The position numbers were made by a program, and so were the translations under genes. 64,000 bases of DNA, taken from assembly GCA_965247915.1 (NCBI GenBank), contig OZ252048.1, forward strand, positions 496,001 through 560,000, in the 5' to 3' direction. This document shows, in pieces, positions 8,714 through 17,430 of this stretch. The DNA is from JAKZRT01 sp965247915 (GTDB lineage Bacteria; Pseudomonadota; Alphaproteobacteria; Rhodobacterales; Rhodobacteraceae). Below the pieces are notes generated by a model, which saw nothing but the letters and a program-made list of their open reading frames with translations, had not been told where the DNA came from and searched no databases. How positions within the stretch are numbered: the first letter of the stretch is position 1; every line of letters begins with the position of its first letter.

Positions 8714-9469
8714 ATGGCCGTCACCAAACTTCGCCCGAACATGGATCACTGGCAGGAACGGGTGGATATGGCCGCCGCGTTTCGCTGGGCCGCGCGGTTG
8801 AACCTGCACGAAGCGGTGGCCAACCACTTCAGCCTGGCGGTGAACGACGACAGCACCCAGTTTCTGATGAATCCCAATCAGGTGCATTTCGCCCGGATCA
8901 AAGCCTCGGACCTGCTGTTTCTCGATGCCAACAACCCGGAAACACTGGACGGTCCCAATGCGCCCGACGCTTCGGCCTGGGGCCTGCACGGGTCGGTCCA
9001 CCGGCGATGCCCCCACGCGCGTTGCGCGATGCACATCCATTCTATCCATGCCACCGTGCTGGCGAGCCTGGCCGACAGCCGCCTGCCGCCGATCGACCAG
9101 AACACCGCGATTTTCTTTAACCGCACCGTGATCGACGAAGACTATGGCGGGCTGGCCTTCGAGGAGGAGGGTGCGCGTTGTGCCGAACTGTTCAGCGATC
9201 CGCGAAAGAAGGTCATGATTATGGGCAACCACGGGATCATGGTGATCGGTGACACCGTGGCCGAGACCTTCAACCGCATGTATTATTTCGAGCGCGCCGC
9301 CGAGACCTATATCCGCGCCCTGCAAACCGGTCAGCCGCTGCGCGTGCTCAGCGACGAGATCGCCGAAAAGACCGCGCGCGAGATCGAGGATTATCCCGAA
9401 CAGGACGTGCGTCACCTGGCCGAACTGAAGGCGATTCTGGACGAAGAAGGGTCTGATTACGCAAGTTGA
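8714..9469 (+). CDS. Class II aldolase/adducin-family protein
   Basis: A 251-residue protein of the zinc-dependent class II aldolase/adducin fold, whose members cleave or epimerise small hydroxy-acid or sugar phosphate substrates. Zinc-ligand histidines lie in AMHIHSIHATVLASL (about residue 100-114) and the GNHGIMVIGDTVAETFNRMYYFE segment near 180-205 gives the third ligand region. The start at 8714 is preceded by GAGGGAAAACGCT. It is the first gene of a tightly spaced rightward cluster that continues with a hydroxylase and acyl-CoA enzymes, so a role in the same catabolic route is inferred. Substrate unknown. Confidence 0.83.
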   Translation: MAVTKLRPNMDHWQERVDMAAAFRWAARLNLHEAVANHFSLAVNDDSTQFLMNPNQVHFARIKASDLLFLDANNPETLDGPNAPDASAWGLHGSVHRRCPHARCAMHIHSIHATVLASLADSRLPPIDQNTAIFFNRTVIDEDYGGLAFEEEGARCAELFSDPRKKVMIMGNHGIMVIGDTVAETFNRMYYFERAAETYIRALQTGQPLRVLSDEIAEKTAREIEDYPEQDVRHLAELKAILDEEGSDYAS

Positions 9470-9478
9470 GGGGCCGAC

Positions 9479-10489
9479 ATGTCCGAAAACTCATGCCGCG
9501 ACTGGAATTATCACCCCGATCTGCCGCTGGCCGACGGGTCGATCTTTCGCTGGCCGCCCGACCCGGGTTTTCTGGCGCGATGGCTGAGCCGCAACTGGCT
9601 GAGCCTTAGCGAACGGGTGATTATGGTGGCGGTCGCGGTGGCCGCGTGGTTTTGGCTTTATCCGCCGCTCGAGGCGGCGCGGACGCTCGCGTTCGGATGG
9701 ATCGCTCAGGTCTGGGCCGTGAACCTCGGCCTGATGATCGCCGTCGCCGGAGGCCTGCACTGGTATTTCTATATGCGCAAGGCGCAGGGTAAGGCGTTGA
9801 AGTTCGACCGCCGGGGTCAAGCGCGCGGCAACCGGCTGTGGAATTTTTCAAACCAGGTGCACGACAACATGTTCTGGTCGCTTGGGTCGGGCGTCGCGCA
9901 ACTGACGGCCTTTCAGTGCGTCACGATGTGGCTGATGGCGAACGGCTGGGTGCCTGTGATCACATTCGCCACAAATCCGATCTGGTTCGTGGTCTGGCTG
10001 ATCCTGATCCCGATCTGGTCGGCGTTCCACTTCTATTGGTCGCACCGTTTGTTGCACGTGCCCAACATCTATTGCCATGTTCACTCGCTGCACCACCGCA
10101 ACGTCAGCATCGGTCCGTGGTCGGGGCTTTCCATGCACCCGGTCGAACATTTCATCTATCTGACCACGCTTTGCGTGCACTGGGTGGTGGCCAGCCACCC
10201 GATCCACCTGATATTCCACGTGATTTACCAGGGGCCGGGCGCGGCAATGACGCACACCGGATACGAGAACCTGCTGATAAGGGACCAGCGGCGGCTGGCG
10301 CTTGGCACGTTTTATCATCAGCTGCACCACCGGTTTTACGAATGCAATTACGGCAATCAGGAAATGCCCTGGGACCGCTGGTTCGGGACGTTCCACGATG
10401 GCACCGACCAGGCGACGGTGACAACGCGCGCGAGTAAGAAACGGATGCACGCCCGGTTGCGCGACCGTTCCGCGCCGAGGTCCGGGTAA
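9479..10489 (+). CDS. Sterol desaturase/fatty acid hydroxylase-family di-iron membrane oxygenase
   Basis: A 336-residue membrane protein with the histidine boxes of the fatty acid hydroxylase superfamily: HFYWSHRLLH near 182-191, HVHSLHHRN near 197-205 and FYHQLHHRFYECNYG near 280-294, which bind a di-iron centre. Hydrophobic segments lie near 45-65, 80-97 and 150-185. Members insert oxygen into, or desaturate, lipid-like or small polar substrates. It starts 9 bases after the aldolase gene and ends 11 bases before an acyl-CoA dehydrogenase. Its presence in a CoA catabolic operon suggests an initial hydroxylation step, but the substrate is not evident. Confidence 0.87.
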   Translation: MSENSCRDWNYHPDLPLADGSIFRWPPDPGFLARWLSRNWLSLSERVIMVAVAVAAWFWLYPPLEAARTLAFGWIAQVWAVNLGLMIAVAGGLHWYFYMRKAQGKALKFDRRGQARGNRLWNFSNQVHDNMFWSLGSGVAQLTAFQCVTMWLMANGWVPVITFATNPIWFVVWLILIPIWSAFHFYWSHRLLHVPNIYCHVHSLHHRNVSIGPWSGLSMHPVEHFIYLTTLCVHWVVASHPIHLIFHVIYQGPGAAMTHTGYENLLIRDQRRLALGTFYHQLHHRFYECNYGNQEMPWDRWFGTFHDGTDQATVTTRASKKRMHARLRDRSAPRSG

Positions 10490-10500
10490 GGGGGCGACCA

Positions 10501-11661
10501 ATGCAATATGGCCTGACCGACGAACAGGAAATGATCGCCGACACGGTGCGGTCGTTCGTTGAGAACGAGATTTATCCCCACGAAGACGTTGTCGAACGCA
10601 CCGGCGAAGTGCCGCGCGAGGTGGCGCAAGAGATCAAGCGCAAGACCATCGAACTGGGGTTTTACGCCTGCAATTTCCCGCAAAGCGTTGGCTGTGCTGG
10701 CCTGAACCACCGCGAATTCGCGCTGGTTGAACGCGAACTGGGGCGCGGCGCGATGGCGCTGACGCATTTCTTTGGCCGTCCGCAGAATATTCTGATGGCC
10801 TGCGAAGGCGACCAGATTGACCGCTATCTGATGCCCGCCGTGCGCGGCGAGGCGATGGACGCGCTGGCGATGACCGAACCGGGCGCGGGGTCGGACATCC
10901 GCTCGATGACCTGCGCGGCGCGGCGCGACGGCGGCGACTGGGTGGTCAACGGCGTCAAGCATTTCATCTCGGGCGCCGATCACGCCGATTTCATCATCGT
11001 CTTTGTTGCCACCGGCGAAGATGCGACGCCAAAAGGCCCCAAAAAACGCATCACCGCGTTTCTGGTCGACCGCGGCACGCCGGGGTTCACCATCCGCGAC
11101 GGCTACACCACGGTCAGCCACCGTGGGTACAAGAACATGGTGCTCGACTTCGACGACTGCCGGCTGCCCGACGCGCAGGTTCTGGGCGCGATCGATGGCG
11201 GGCTCAATGTGATGAACACCTGGCTATACGCCACCCGCATTACGGTGGCTGCTAACTGTGTCGGCCGAGCGCGGCGGGTGTTCGACCTGGCGCTGACCTA
11301 TGCCGCCGAGCGCAAGCAATTCGGTCAGGCGATCGGCAAGTTTCAGGGCGTCAGCTTTCAGCTCGCCGACATGATCACCGAGATCGACGCCGCTGACCTC
11401 ATGACCCTTGCCGCCGCCGACCGGCTCGATCAGGGCTTGCCTGCCAACCGCGAGATCGCCAGCGCCAAACTTTTTGCATCTGAAATGCTGGGCCGTATCA
11501 CCGATGTGGCGATCCAGGTCCACGGCGGCATGGGGCTGATGGACGATCTGCCGCTGGAGCGGTTCTGGCGGGACGCGCGGGTCGAGCGCATCTGGGACGG
11601 CACCTCCGAGATCCAGCGCCACATCATCAGCCGCGAGCTTTTGCGCCCGCTTGGGGCCTGA
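10501..11661 (+). CDS. Acyl-CoA dehydrogenase
   Basis: A 386-residue FAD-dependent acyl-CoA dehydrogenase that introduces a 2,3 double bond into an acyl-CoA. Seen: the N-terminal helical domain (YGLTDEQEMIADTVRSFVE), the FAD/substrate segment AMTEPGAGSDIRSM near 122-136, RKQFGQAIGKFQGVSFQLADM near 270-290, VQVHGGMGLM-type motif (IQVHGGMGLMDDLPLERFWRD) near 338-358, and RIWDGTSEIQRHIISREL at the end. The position equivalent to the catalytic Glu of medium-chain enzymes (YEGTS) is Asp here (WDGTS). Close relatives are CaiA-like dehydrogenases. It overlaps neither neighbour but spacing is minimal. Confidence 0.93.
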   Translation: MQYGLTDEQEMIADTVRSFVENEIYPHEDVVERTGEVPREVAQEIKRKTIELGFYACNFPQSVGCAGLNHREFALVERELGRGAMALTHFFGRPQNILMACEGDQIDRYLMPAVRGEAMDALAMTEPGAGSDIRSMTCAARRDGGDWVVNGVKHFISGADHADFIIVFVATGEDATPKGPKKRITAFLVDRGTPGFTIRDGYTTVSHRGYKNMVLDFDDCRLPDAQVLGAIDGGLNVMNTWLYATRITVAANCVGRARRVFDLALTYAAERKQFGQAIGKFQGVSFQLADMITEIDAADLMTLAAADRLDQGLPANREIASAKLFASEMLGRITDVAIQVHGGMGLMDDLPLERFWRDARVERIWDGTSEIQRHIISRELLRPLGA

Positions 11662-11664
11662 ACC

Positions 11665-13701
11665 ATGGCCACGGGTCTGGAACGCCTGCTGCGTCCCAAA
11701 TCCATCGCCGTCATCGGCGGTGGGGCCTGGGGCCGCAACATCATCCGCAACTGCAAAAAGATCGGCTTTCAGGGCGATGTATGGCCTGTGCATCCGACCC
11801 GGTCCGAACTTGAAGGTCTGCCCACCTTCCCCGGCATCGCCGATTTGCCCGCTGCCCCCGACGCCGCCTATGTCGCCGTCAATCGCCATCAGACTATCCT
11901 GGCGGTCGCCGAACTTGCCGCGCGCGGGGCTGGCGGCGTGGTGTGTCTGGCCAGCGGTTTCCGCGAAGCCTTGGCCGAGGCCGGGGACGGCGCGAAACTG
12001 CAGGACAGGTTGCTCAAGGCCGCCGGGGACATGCCGCTGATCGGCCCGAATTGCTATGGCTTCGTGAACTACCTCGATCGCGCCGCGCTCTGGCCCGACC
12101 AGCATGGTGGTGCCCATGTGGACCGCGGCGTGGCGATCATCGCCCAGTCGTCGAACATGGCGATGAACATCACTATGGCGCGGCGCGGCCTGCCGCTGGC
12201 CTATATCGTGACGGCGGGCAATCAGGCACAAACCGGCATTTCGGCGATCGGTGCGGCGCTGCTGGACGACGACCGGGTCACCGCGCTTGGGCTTCACATC
12301 GAAGGGGTCGATGATTTGCGCGCGTTCGAAGCGCTGGCCGAAAAGTCGCGCGCGCTTGGCAAACCGATTGTCGCCATCAAGGTCGGGCGGTCAGAGCATT
12401 CGCGCGCCGCGGCGGTGTCGCACACCGCCTCGCTGGCCGGGTCGGATGCCGGGTCGCGGGCGCTTTTGGCGCGGCTCGGGGTGGCGCAGGCGCAAAGCCT
12501 GCCGGTGTTTCTCGAATCCCTCAAGCTCCTGCATGTCGCAGGCCCATTACGCTCAAACCGGATCGCCTCGATGTCGTGCTCGGGCGGCGAGGCCAGCCTG
12601 ATCGCCGACAGCGCCGAAGGCCTGGGAATCGAATTTCCCTCATTGAACGACGACCAGCAAGCGGCGCTGCGAGATGTGCTGGGGCCGATGGTGGCGCTGA
12701 GTAACCCGTTGGATTACCACACCTATATCTGGCGCGACCGCGACAAACTGGGCCAGACCTACAGCGCCATGATGCGCGGCGACGTCGCACTTGGGGTGAT
12801 CGTTCTGGACTTCCCGCGCCAGGACCGGTGCCAGCCCGCCGAATGGTACGATGTGATCGCGGGCGCGGTTCGGGCGCGCCGCGAACGTGGCATTCCAATG
12901 GGGCTGGCCGCCACGCTGCCCGAAAATATGCCGGAGTTTGAAGCGCAAAAGCTGGTCACATCGGGGATCGTCCCGCTGTGTGGCCTGGACGAAGGTCTGG
13001 CGGCCATCGAACTGGCGGCATGGCTGGGGCAAGACCGCGTTGTGGCTGAACCGCTGTTGTTGCCCGGCGGCGAACGGACCGGTGACGTGATCGACGAAGC
13101 GGCGTCAAAGGCGGCGCTGGCGAGTCATGGCCTGCGCATTCCCAAGAACCGCCTGGTGCCGGGTGCGGCCGACGTTGCTGCCGCCGCCGATGACATCGGC
13201 TATTCGGTGGTGCTGAAGGCCACGGGGCACGCGCACAAAACCGAGGCTGGTGCCGTTTCGGTCGGCCTGACCGATCGCCGCGCGGTTCAAAAGGTACTGA
13301 GCGGCATGACCGGGACCGGGTATCTGGTCGAGGAGATGATCACCGGCGGGCTGGCCGAAGTGCTGATCGGGATCACCCGCGACCCGGCGCATGGTTTTGT
13401 CCTGACGCTCGGAGCCGGTGGGGTGTTGGCCGAACTGATCGCAGATACGGTCAGCTTGCTGGTCCCCGCCGGACGCAAAGAGGTCCGCCGTGCCTTCGCT
13501 GAACTGAAAATAGCCAAGCTGCTTGCCGGGTATCGGGGTGGTGCCGCGGCCGATGTTGAAAAGGTCTTTGACGCGGTGGATGCGTTGCAGGCCTATGTGC
13601 TTGCCAACGCCGCCCGCGTTGAGGAAGTTGAAGTGAACCCGCTGATCGTCACCGCTACCGATGCAGTGGCGGTTGATGCCCTGATCCGCGAGGCCCGATA
13701 A
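11665..13701 (+). CDS. ADP-forming acyl-CoA ligase (acetate-CoA ligase family)
   Basis: A 678-residue single-chain NDP-forming acyl-CoA synthetase. The N-terminal third is a CoA-binding Rossmann domain (PKSIAVIGGGAWGRNIIRN; LIGPNCYGFVNYLD), followed by a succinyl-CoA-ligase-like flavodoxin domain with the phosphohistidine-region pattern SHTASLAGSD near 250-260, and a C-terminal ATP-grasp domain (from about 465; GYSVVLKATGHAHKTEAGAV, then VEVNPLIVT). It activates a carboxylic acid with CoA at the cost of ATP to ADP. It starts 3 bases after the dehydrogenase stop and ends one base before the crotonase start, so the three are co-expressed. Confidence 0.9.
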   Translation: MATGLERLLRPKSIAVIGGGAWGRNIIRNCKKIGFQGDVWPVHPTRSELEGLPTFPGIADLPAAPDAAYVAVNRHQTILAVAELAARGAGGVVCLASGFREALAEAGDGAKLQDRLLKAAGDMPLIGPNCYGFVNYLDRAALWPDQHGGAHVDRGVAIIAQSSNMAMNITMARRGLPLAYIVTAGNQAQTGISAIGAALLDDDRVTALGLHIEGVDDLRAFEALAEKSRALGKPIVAIKVGRSEHSRAAAVSHTASLAGSDAGSRALLARLGVAQAQSLPVFLESLKLLHVAGPLRSNRIASMSCSGGEASLIADSAEGLGIEFPSLNDDQQAALRDVLGPMVALSNPLDYHTYIWRDRDKLGQTYSAMMRGDVALGVIVLDFPRQDRCQPAEWYDVIAGAVRARRERGIPMGLAATLPENMPEFEAQKLVTSGIVPLCGLDEGLAAIELAAWLGQDRVVAEPLLLPGGERTGDVIDEAASKAALASHGLRIPKNRLVPGAADVAAAADDIGYSVVLKATGHAHKTEAGAVSVGLTDRRAVQKVLSGMTGTGYLVEEMITGGLAEVLIGITRDPAHGFVLTLGAGGVLAELIADTVSLLVPAGRKEVRRAFAELKIAKLLAGYRGGAAADVEKVFDAVDALQAYVLANAARVEEVEVNPLIVTATDAVAVDALIREAR

Positions 13702-13702
13702 C

Positions 13703-14479
13703 ATGGCGATCAAGACCAGAACCGAAGGTGGTGTGCTTGAGGTTACGCTGGACCGGCCCAAAGCCAATGCCATCGACCTGGCTACCAGCCGCGAAATGGG
13801 CGAGGTTTTTGCCGGGTTCCGCGACGATCCGGACCTGCGCGTGGCGATCATCACCGGCGCTGGCGACAAGTTCTTCTGCGCCGGCTGGGACCTGAAAGCG
13901 GCGGCGGGTGGCGAAGCGGTCGACGAAGATTATGGCGCTGGCGGCTTTGGCGGCTTGCAAGAACTGCCCGATCTGAACAAGCCGGTGATCGCGGCGGTCA
14001 ACGGCATCGCCTGCGGCGGCGGTCTGGAACTGGCGCTTTCCGCCGACATCATCCTGGCCGCCGACCATGCCACATTCGCATTGCCCGAGATCCGCTCGGG
14101 CACCGTGGCCGATGCGGCCAGCATCAAAATGCCCAAGCGCATCCCCTATCACATCGCGATGGAAATGCTGTTGACCGGGCGGTGGCTGGACGTGGACGAG
14201 GCGCTCAGGTGGGGGTTCGTGAACCGCGCGGTCCCGGCTGACGAGCTGATGTCCGAGGCCTGGAACTTGGCGCGCCAGCTGGCCGCAGGCCCGCCGCTGG
14301 TCTATGCGGCGATCAAGGAAATCGTGCGCGACGCCGAGGATGCCAAGTTTCAGGACGCATTGAGCCGCATAACAGGGCGCATGCTGGCGACCGTTGACCG
14401 GCTTTATGCCTCGGACGATCAGCTTGAAGGCGCGCGGGCTTTCGCCGAGGGTCGCGACCCGGTCTGGAAGGGGCGATGA
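13703..14479 (+). CDS. Enoyl-CoA hydratase/isomerase family protein (CaiD-like)
   Basis: A 258-residue crotonase-fold enzyme. Oxyanion-hole and active-site segments are clear: AIITGAGDKFFCAGWDLKAA near 48-67, VNGIACGGGLELALSADIILAADHATFALPEIRSGTV near 95-132, with the Glu in PEIRSGT. The overall pattern resembles carnitinyl-CoA dehydratase (CaiD), which hydrates crotonobetainyl-CoA, but members of the family vary in substrate and this remains inference. It is the last CoA enzyme of the cluster 8714-14479 and would hydrate the enoyl-CoA made by the dehydrogenase encoded upstream. Confidence 0.9.
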   Translation: MAIKTRTEGGVLEVTLDRPKANAIDLATSREMGEVFAGFRDDPDLRVAIITGAGDKFFCAGWDLKAAAGGEAVDEDYGAGGFGGLQELPDLNKPVIAAVNGIACGGGLELALSADIILAADHATFALPEIRSGTVADAASIKMPKRIPYHIAMEMLLTGRWLDVDEALRWGFVNRAVPADELMSEAWNLARQLAAGPPLVYAAIKEIVRDAEDAKFQDALSRITGRMLATVDRLYASDDQLEGARAFAEGRDPVWKGR

Positions 14480-14494
14480 GCAGCATCCCTGATC

Positions 14495-15373
14495 ATGGAT
14501 AAGACACTCCTAATTTTCGGCCACGGGTATTCGGCAGCGGCGCTTGCGGCGCGGCTGATCCCCAAGGGATGGTGCGTGATCGGCACCACGCGCAGCGCCG
14601 ACAAGGCTGGCGCAATTGCCGCCACCGGGGTCGAGCCATTGATCTGGCCCGGTGGCGATATTGGCCCGGCATTGGCCGAGGTAAATGCGGTTCTGATCTC
14701 TGCCGGGCCCGATGCCGAGGGCGATCCGGTTTTGCGCGCTGCCGCGCCCGCGATTACGGCAGCAGCCAGCCATATCGACTGGTTTGGGTACCTTTCGACA
14801 ACCGGGGTTTACGGCGATCACGGCGGCGGCTGGGTTGACGAGGACACGCCCGTCGCGCCATCGACCCTGCGCGGCGCGCAGCGGGTCGAGGCCGAGACCG
14901 GCTGGCAGGCCCTGACGAGGGCCGCCGGACTGCCGCTGCACATTTTCCGTCTTGCGGGCATCTATGGCCCCGGTCGCGGGCCGTTTGAGAAGGTCCGAAA
15001 GGGTACGGCGCGGCGTATCGTTAAGCCGGGCCAGGTGTTCTCGCGCATTCATGTCGACGATATCGCCCAGGTTTTGGCCGCGTCGCTCGCCCGCCCCAAC
15101 CCCGGCGCGATCTATAATGTCTGCGACGATGATCCGGCGGCGCCGCAGGATGTGATCGCTCATGCGGCTGAATTGCTGGGGCTTCCCCTTCCGCCCGAGG
15201 TTGATTTTGAAACGGCTGATCTGACGCCGATGGCGCGCAGTTTCTACGCCGAATCCAAGCGGGTGAGAAACGACCGGATCAAGGATGAACTGGGGGTTCT
15301 CCTGAGCTATCCGAATTATCGGAACGGTTTGAGGGCGTTGCTTGAGGCTGAGCGTGCTCAAGGTGAGCAATAG
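14495..15373 (+). CDS. NAD-dependent epimerase/dehydratase-family (SDR) protein
   Basis: A 292-residue extended short-chain dehydrogenase-like protein. The nucleotide-binding start LLIFGHGYSAAALAARLIPKGW replaces the usual GxxGxxG with GHGYSA, a pattern seen in YeeZ-type proteins. The FGYLSTTGVYGDHGGGWVDE segment near 96-117 holds the S-(x)-Y region, and FRLAGIYGPGRGP near 153-165 and VFSRIHVDDIAQVLAAS near 180-197 are family features. It follows the crotonase by 15 bases and might belong to the same transcript. Substrate unknown. Confidence 0.82.
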   Translation: MDKTLLIFGHGYSAAALAARLIPKGWCVIGTTRSADKAGAIAATGVEPLIWPGGDIGPALAEVNAVLISAGPDAEGDPVLRAAAPAITAAASHIDWFGYLSTTGVYGDHGGGWVDEDTPVAPSTLRGAQRVEAETGWQALTRAAGLPLHIFRLAGIYGPGRGPFEKVRKGTARRIVKPGQVFSRIHVDDIAQVLAASLARPNPGAIYNVCDDDPAAPQDVIAHAAELLGLPLPPEVDFETADLTPMARSFYAESKRVRNDRIKDELGVLLSYPNYRNGLRALLEAERAQGEQ

Positions 15374-15432
15374 GGCTAAGTTATTGTAATCAGGCGACTT
15401 TGCGCTTGCTGGTGCGACTCTTGATGGGCTCG

Positions 15433-17358
15433 CTAAGCCGTTTGCGAAAGTGTCGCGACACCCAAAACCTGAAGAACTTTGGTCACGATGTCATCGGCGT
15501 TCAAGGCGGCGGCGTCGTACATATCGCGTGGGCTGGCCTGGTCGATGAATATATCAGGCAGGACCATGGAGCGATATTTGAGGCCGGTGTCGAAGACGCC
15601 TGCCTCGGCCAGAAGCTGGGCGACATGAGAGCCGAATCCGCCGATGGCCCCTTCTTCGATAGTGATCAGGGCTTGGTGGTTTGCGGCCAGATCGAGGATC
15701 AGATCCCGGTCGAGCGGTTTGGCGAAACGGGCGTCGGCGACGGTTGGGCTAATGCCTTTTTGCACGAGCAGATCGGCGGCATTTTCGACCTCGCACAGTC
15801 GTGCGCCGAAGCTAAGGATGGCGATGCCATTGCCCTCGCGGATGATGCGGCCCTTGCCGATTTCAAGGGCGGTGCCGGTCTCGGGCAACTCGACCCCAAC
15901 GCCTTCGCCGCGTGGAAAGCGGAACGCGATCGGGCCGTCGTCGTGGGCGGCGGCGGTGGCGATCATATGCACAAGTTCGGCCTCGTCCGCCGCTGCCATC
16001 ACGGTGAACCCGGGCAGATTAGCCAAGTAAGCGATGTCAAACGCCCCGGCGTGGGTCGCGCCGTCGGCCCCGACCAGACCGGCCCGGTCTATGGCGAACC
16101 GCACTGGCAGGCGTTGGATCGCCACGTCATGCACAACCTGGTCAAACCCGCGCTGCAGGAACGTCGAATAGATCGCGCAGAACGGCCGCATACCGCCCGC
16201 CGCCAGACCCGCCGAAAACGTCACTGCGTGCTGTTCAGCGATACCGACGTCAAAGCAGCGCGACGGATAGCGTTCGGCCATCAGGCTGAGCCCCGTGCCA
16301 TCGGGCATGGCGGCGGTGACGGCGACGATGCGGTCATCGGCGGCGGCATGGCGCACCAGAGCCTGCGAAAAAACCTTGGTGTAGGACGGGGCGTTCGACG
16401 GCGATTTGGTCTGCTTGCCGGTCACAATGTCAAATTTGCCAACTCCGTGGCCCCGGTCGTCCGAGGTCTCTGCCGGGCCATAACCCTTGCCCTTTTTGGT
16501 GATCGCATGGATCAGCAACGGGCCGGTGGCCCGGGCGCGCGCGGTTCTGAGAACCGGCAAAAGCTGATCGAGATCGTGGCCGTCGATGGGACCGATGTAG
16601 GAAAAGCCCAACTCTTCGAACAGCGTGCCGCCCACGGTCATCGATTTCAGCGCCTCTTTGGCGCGCCGCGCGCCTTCCTGGAACGGCTCGGGCAGCAGAC
16701 TGACCGCGCCCTTGGCGGCGGCCTTGAGTTCCTGAAACGGCTCGCCGGCGTAAAGGCGCGACAGATAGGACGACATCGCGCCCACCGGCGGCGCGATGGA
16801 CATTTCGTTATCGTTGAGCACGACAAAAAGGCGGCGGCCCAAGGCACCGGCGTTGTTCATCGCCTCGAACGCCATGCCGGCGCTCATCGCGCCATCACCA
16901 ATCACCGCAATCGCATCGCCAAGGGCCGGTTCCACCGCCCCGCCCAGATTGCGCGCCACTGCAAACCCAAGGGCTGCACTGATCGAGGTCGATGCATGCG
17001 CCGCCCCGAAGGGGTCATAGGGGCTCTCGGTCCGCTTGGTGAAGCCGCTAAGCCCGTCCTTCTGGCGCAGGGTGCGGATGCGGTCGCGCCGCCCGGTCAG
17101 GATCTTGTGCGGATAGGTCTGGTGGCTGACATCCCAGATCAGCCGGTCGCGCGGCGTGTCAAAGACCGCGTGCAGCGCCACGGTCAGTTCGACCACCCCC
17201 AGCCCGGCGCCCAGATGACCGCCGGTCTCGGAGACCACGGCGATCGTTTCGGCCCTGAGTTCATCGGCCAGCCGCCGCAAATCGCCATCGCCGAGAACCC
17301 GCAGATCGGCGGGCGATGCGACGCGGTCAAGAAGCGGTGTGTCCGGGCGGTTCGACAT
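15433..17358 (-). CDS. dxs: 1-deoxy-D-xylulose-5-phosphate synthase
   Basis: A 641-residue thiamine diphosphate enzyme that condenses pyruvate and glyceraldehyde 3-phosphate, the entry step of the MEP isoprenoid pathway. Seen: WDVSHQTYPHKILTGRRD near 70, the ThDP motif GDGAMSAGMAFEAMNNAG near 153-170, the DHDL/GPIDGHDLDQL region near 250, RCFDVGIAEQHAVTFSAGLA near 365-384, and IDRAGLVGADGATHAG near 400. Start at 17358 (MSNRPDTPLLDRV) is chosen because the upstream 20 in-frame codons lack similarity. It is the last gene of a leftward operon with ispA and xseB. Confidence 0.97.
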   Translation of the reverse strand: MSNRPDTPLLDRVASPADLRVLGDGDLRRLADELRAETIAVVSETGGHLGAGLGVVELTVALHAVFDTPRDRLIWDVSHQTYPHKILTGRRDRIRTLRQKDGLSGFTKRTESPYDPFGAAHASTSISAALGFAVARNLGGAVEPALGDAIAVIGDGAMSAGMAFEAMNNAGALGRRLFVVLNDNEMSIAPPVGAMSSYLSRLYAGEPFQELKAAAKGAVSLLPEPFQEGARRAKEALKSMTVGGTLFEELGFSYIGPIDGHDLDQLLPVLRTARARATGPLLIHAITKKGKGYGPAETSDDRGHGVGKFDIVTGKQTKSPSNAPSYTKVFSQALVRHAAADDRIVAVTAAMPDGTGLSLMAERYPSRCFDVGIAEQHAVTFSAGLAAGGMRPFCAIYSTFLQRGFDQVVHDVAIQRLPVRFAIDRAGLVGADGATHAGAFDIAYLANLPGFTVMAAADEAELVHMIATAAAHDDGPIAFRFPRGEGVGVELPETGTALEIGKGRIIREGNGIAILSFGARLCEVENAADLLVQKGISPTVADARFAKPLDRDLILDLAANHQALITIEEGAIGGFGSHVAQLLAEAGVFDTGLKYRSMVLPDIFIDQASPRDMYDAAALNADDIVTKVLQVLGVATLSQTA

Positions 17359-17430
17359 GGGCGCTCGAGCTTGGGTTTCGACCCTATTGGCCATAGCCAA
17401 TGTGATGCGCTGCTGCAAGTTATCGCAGGA

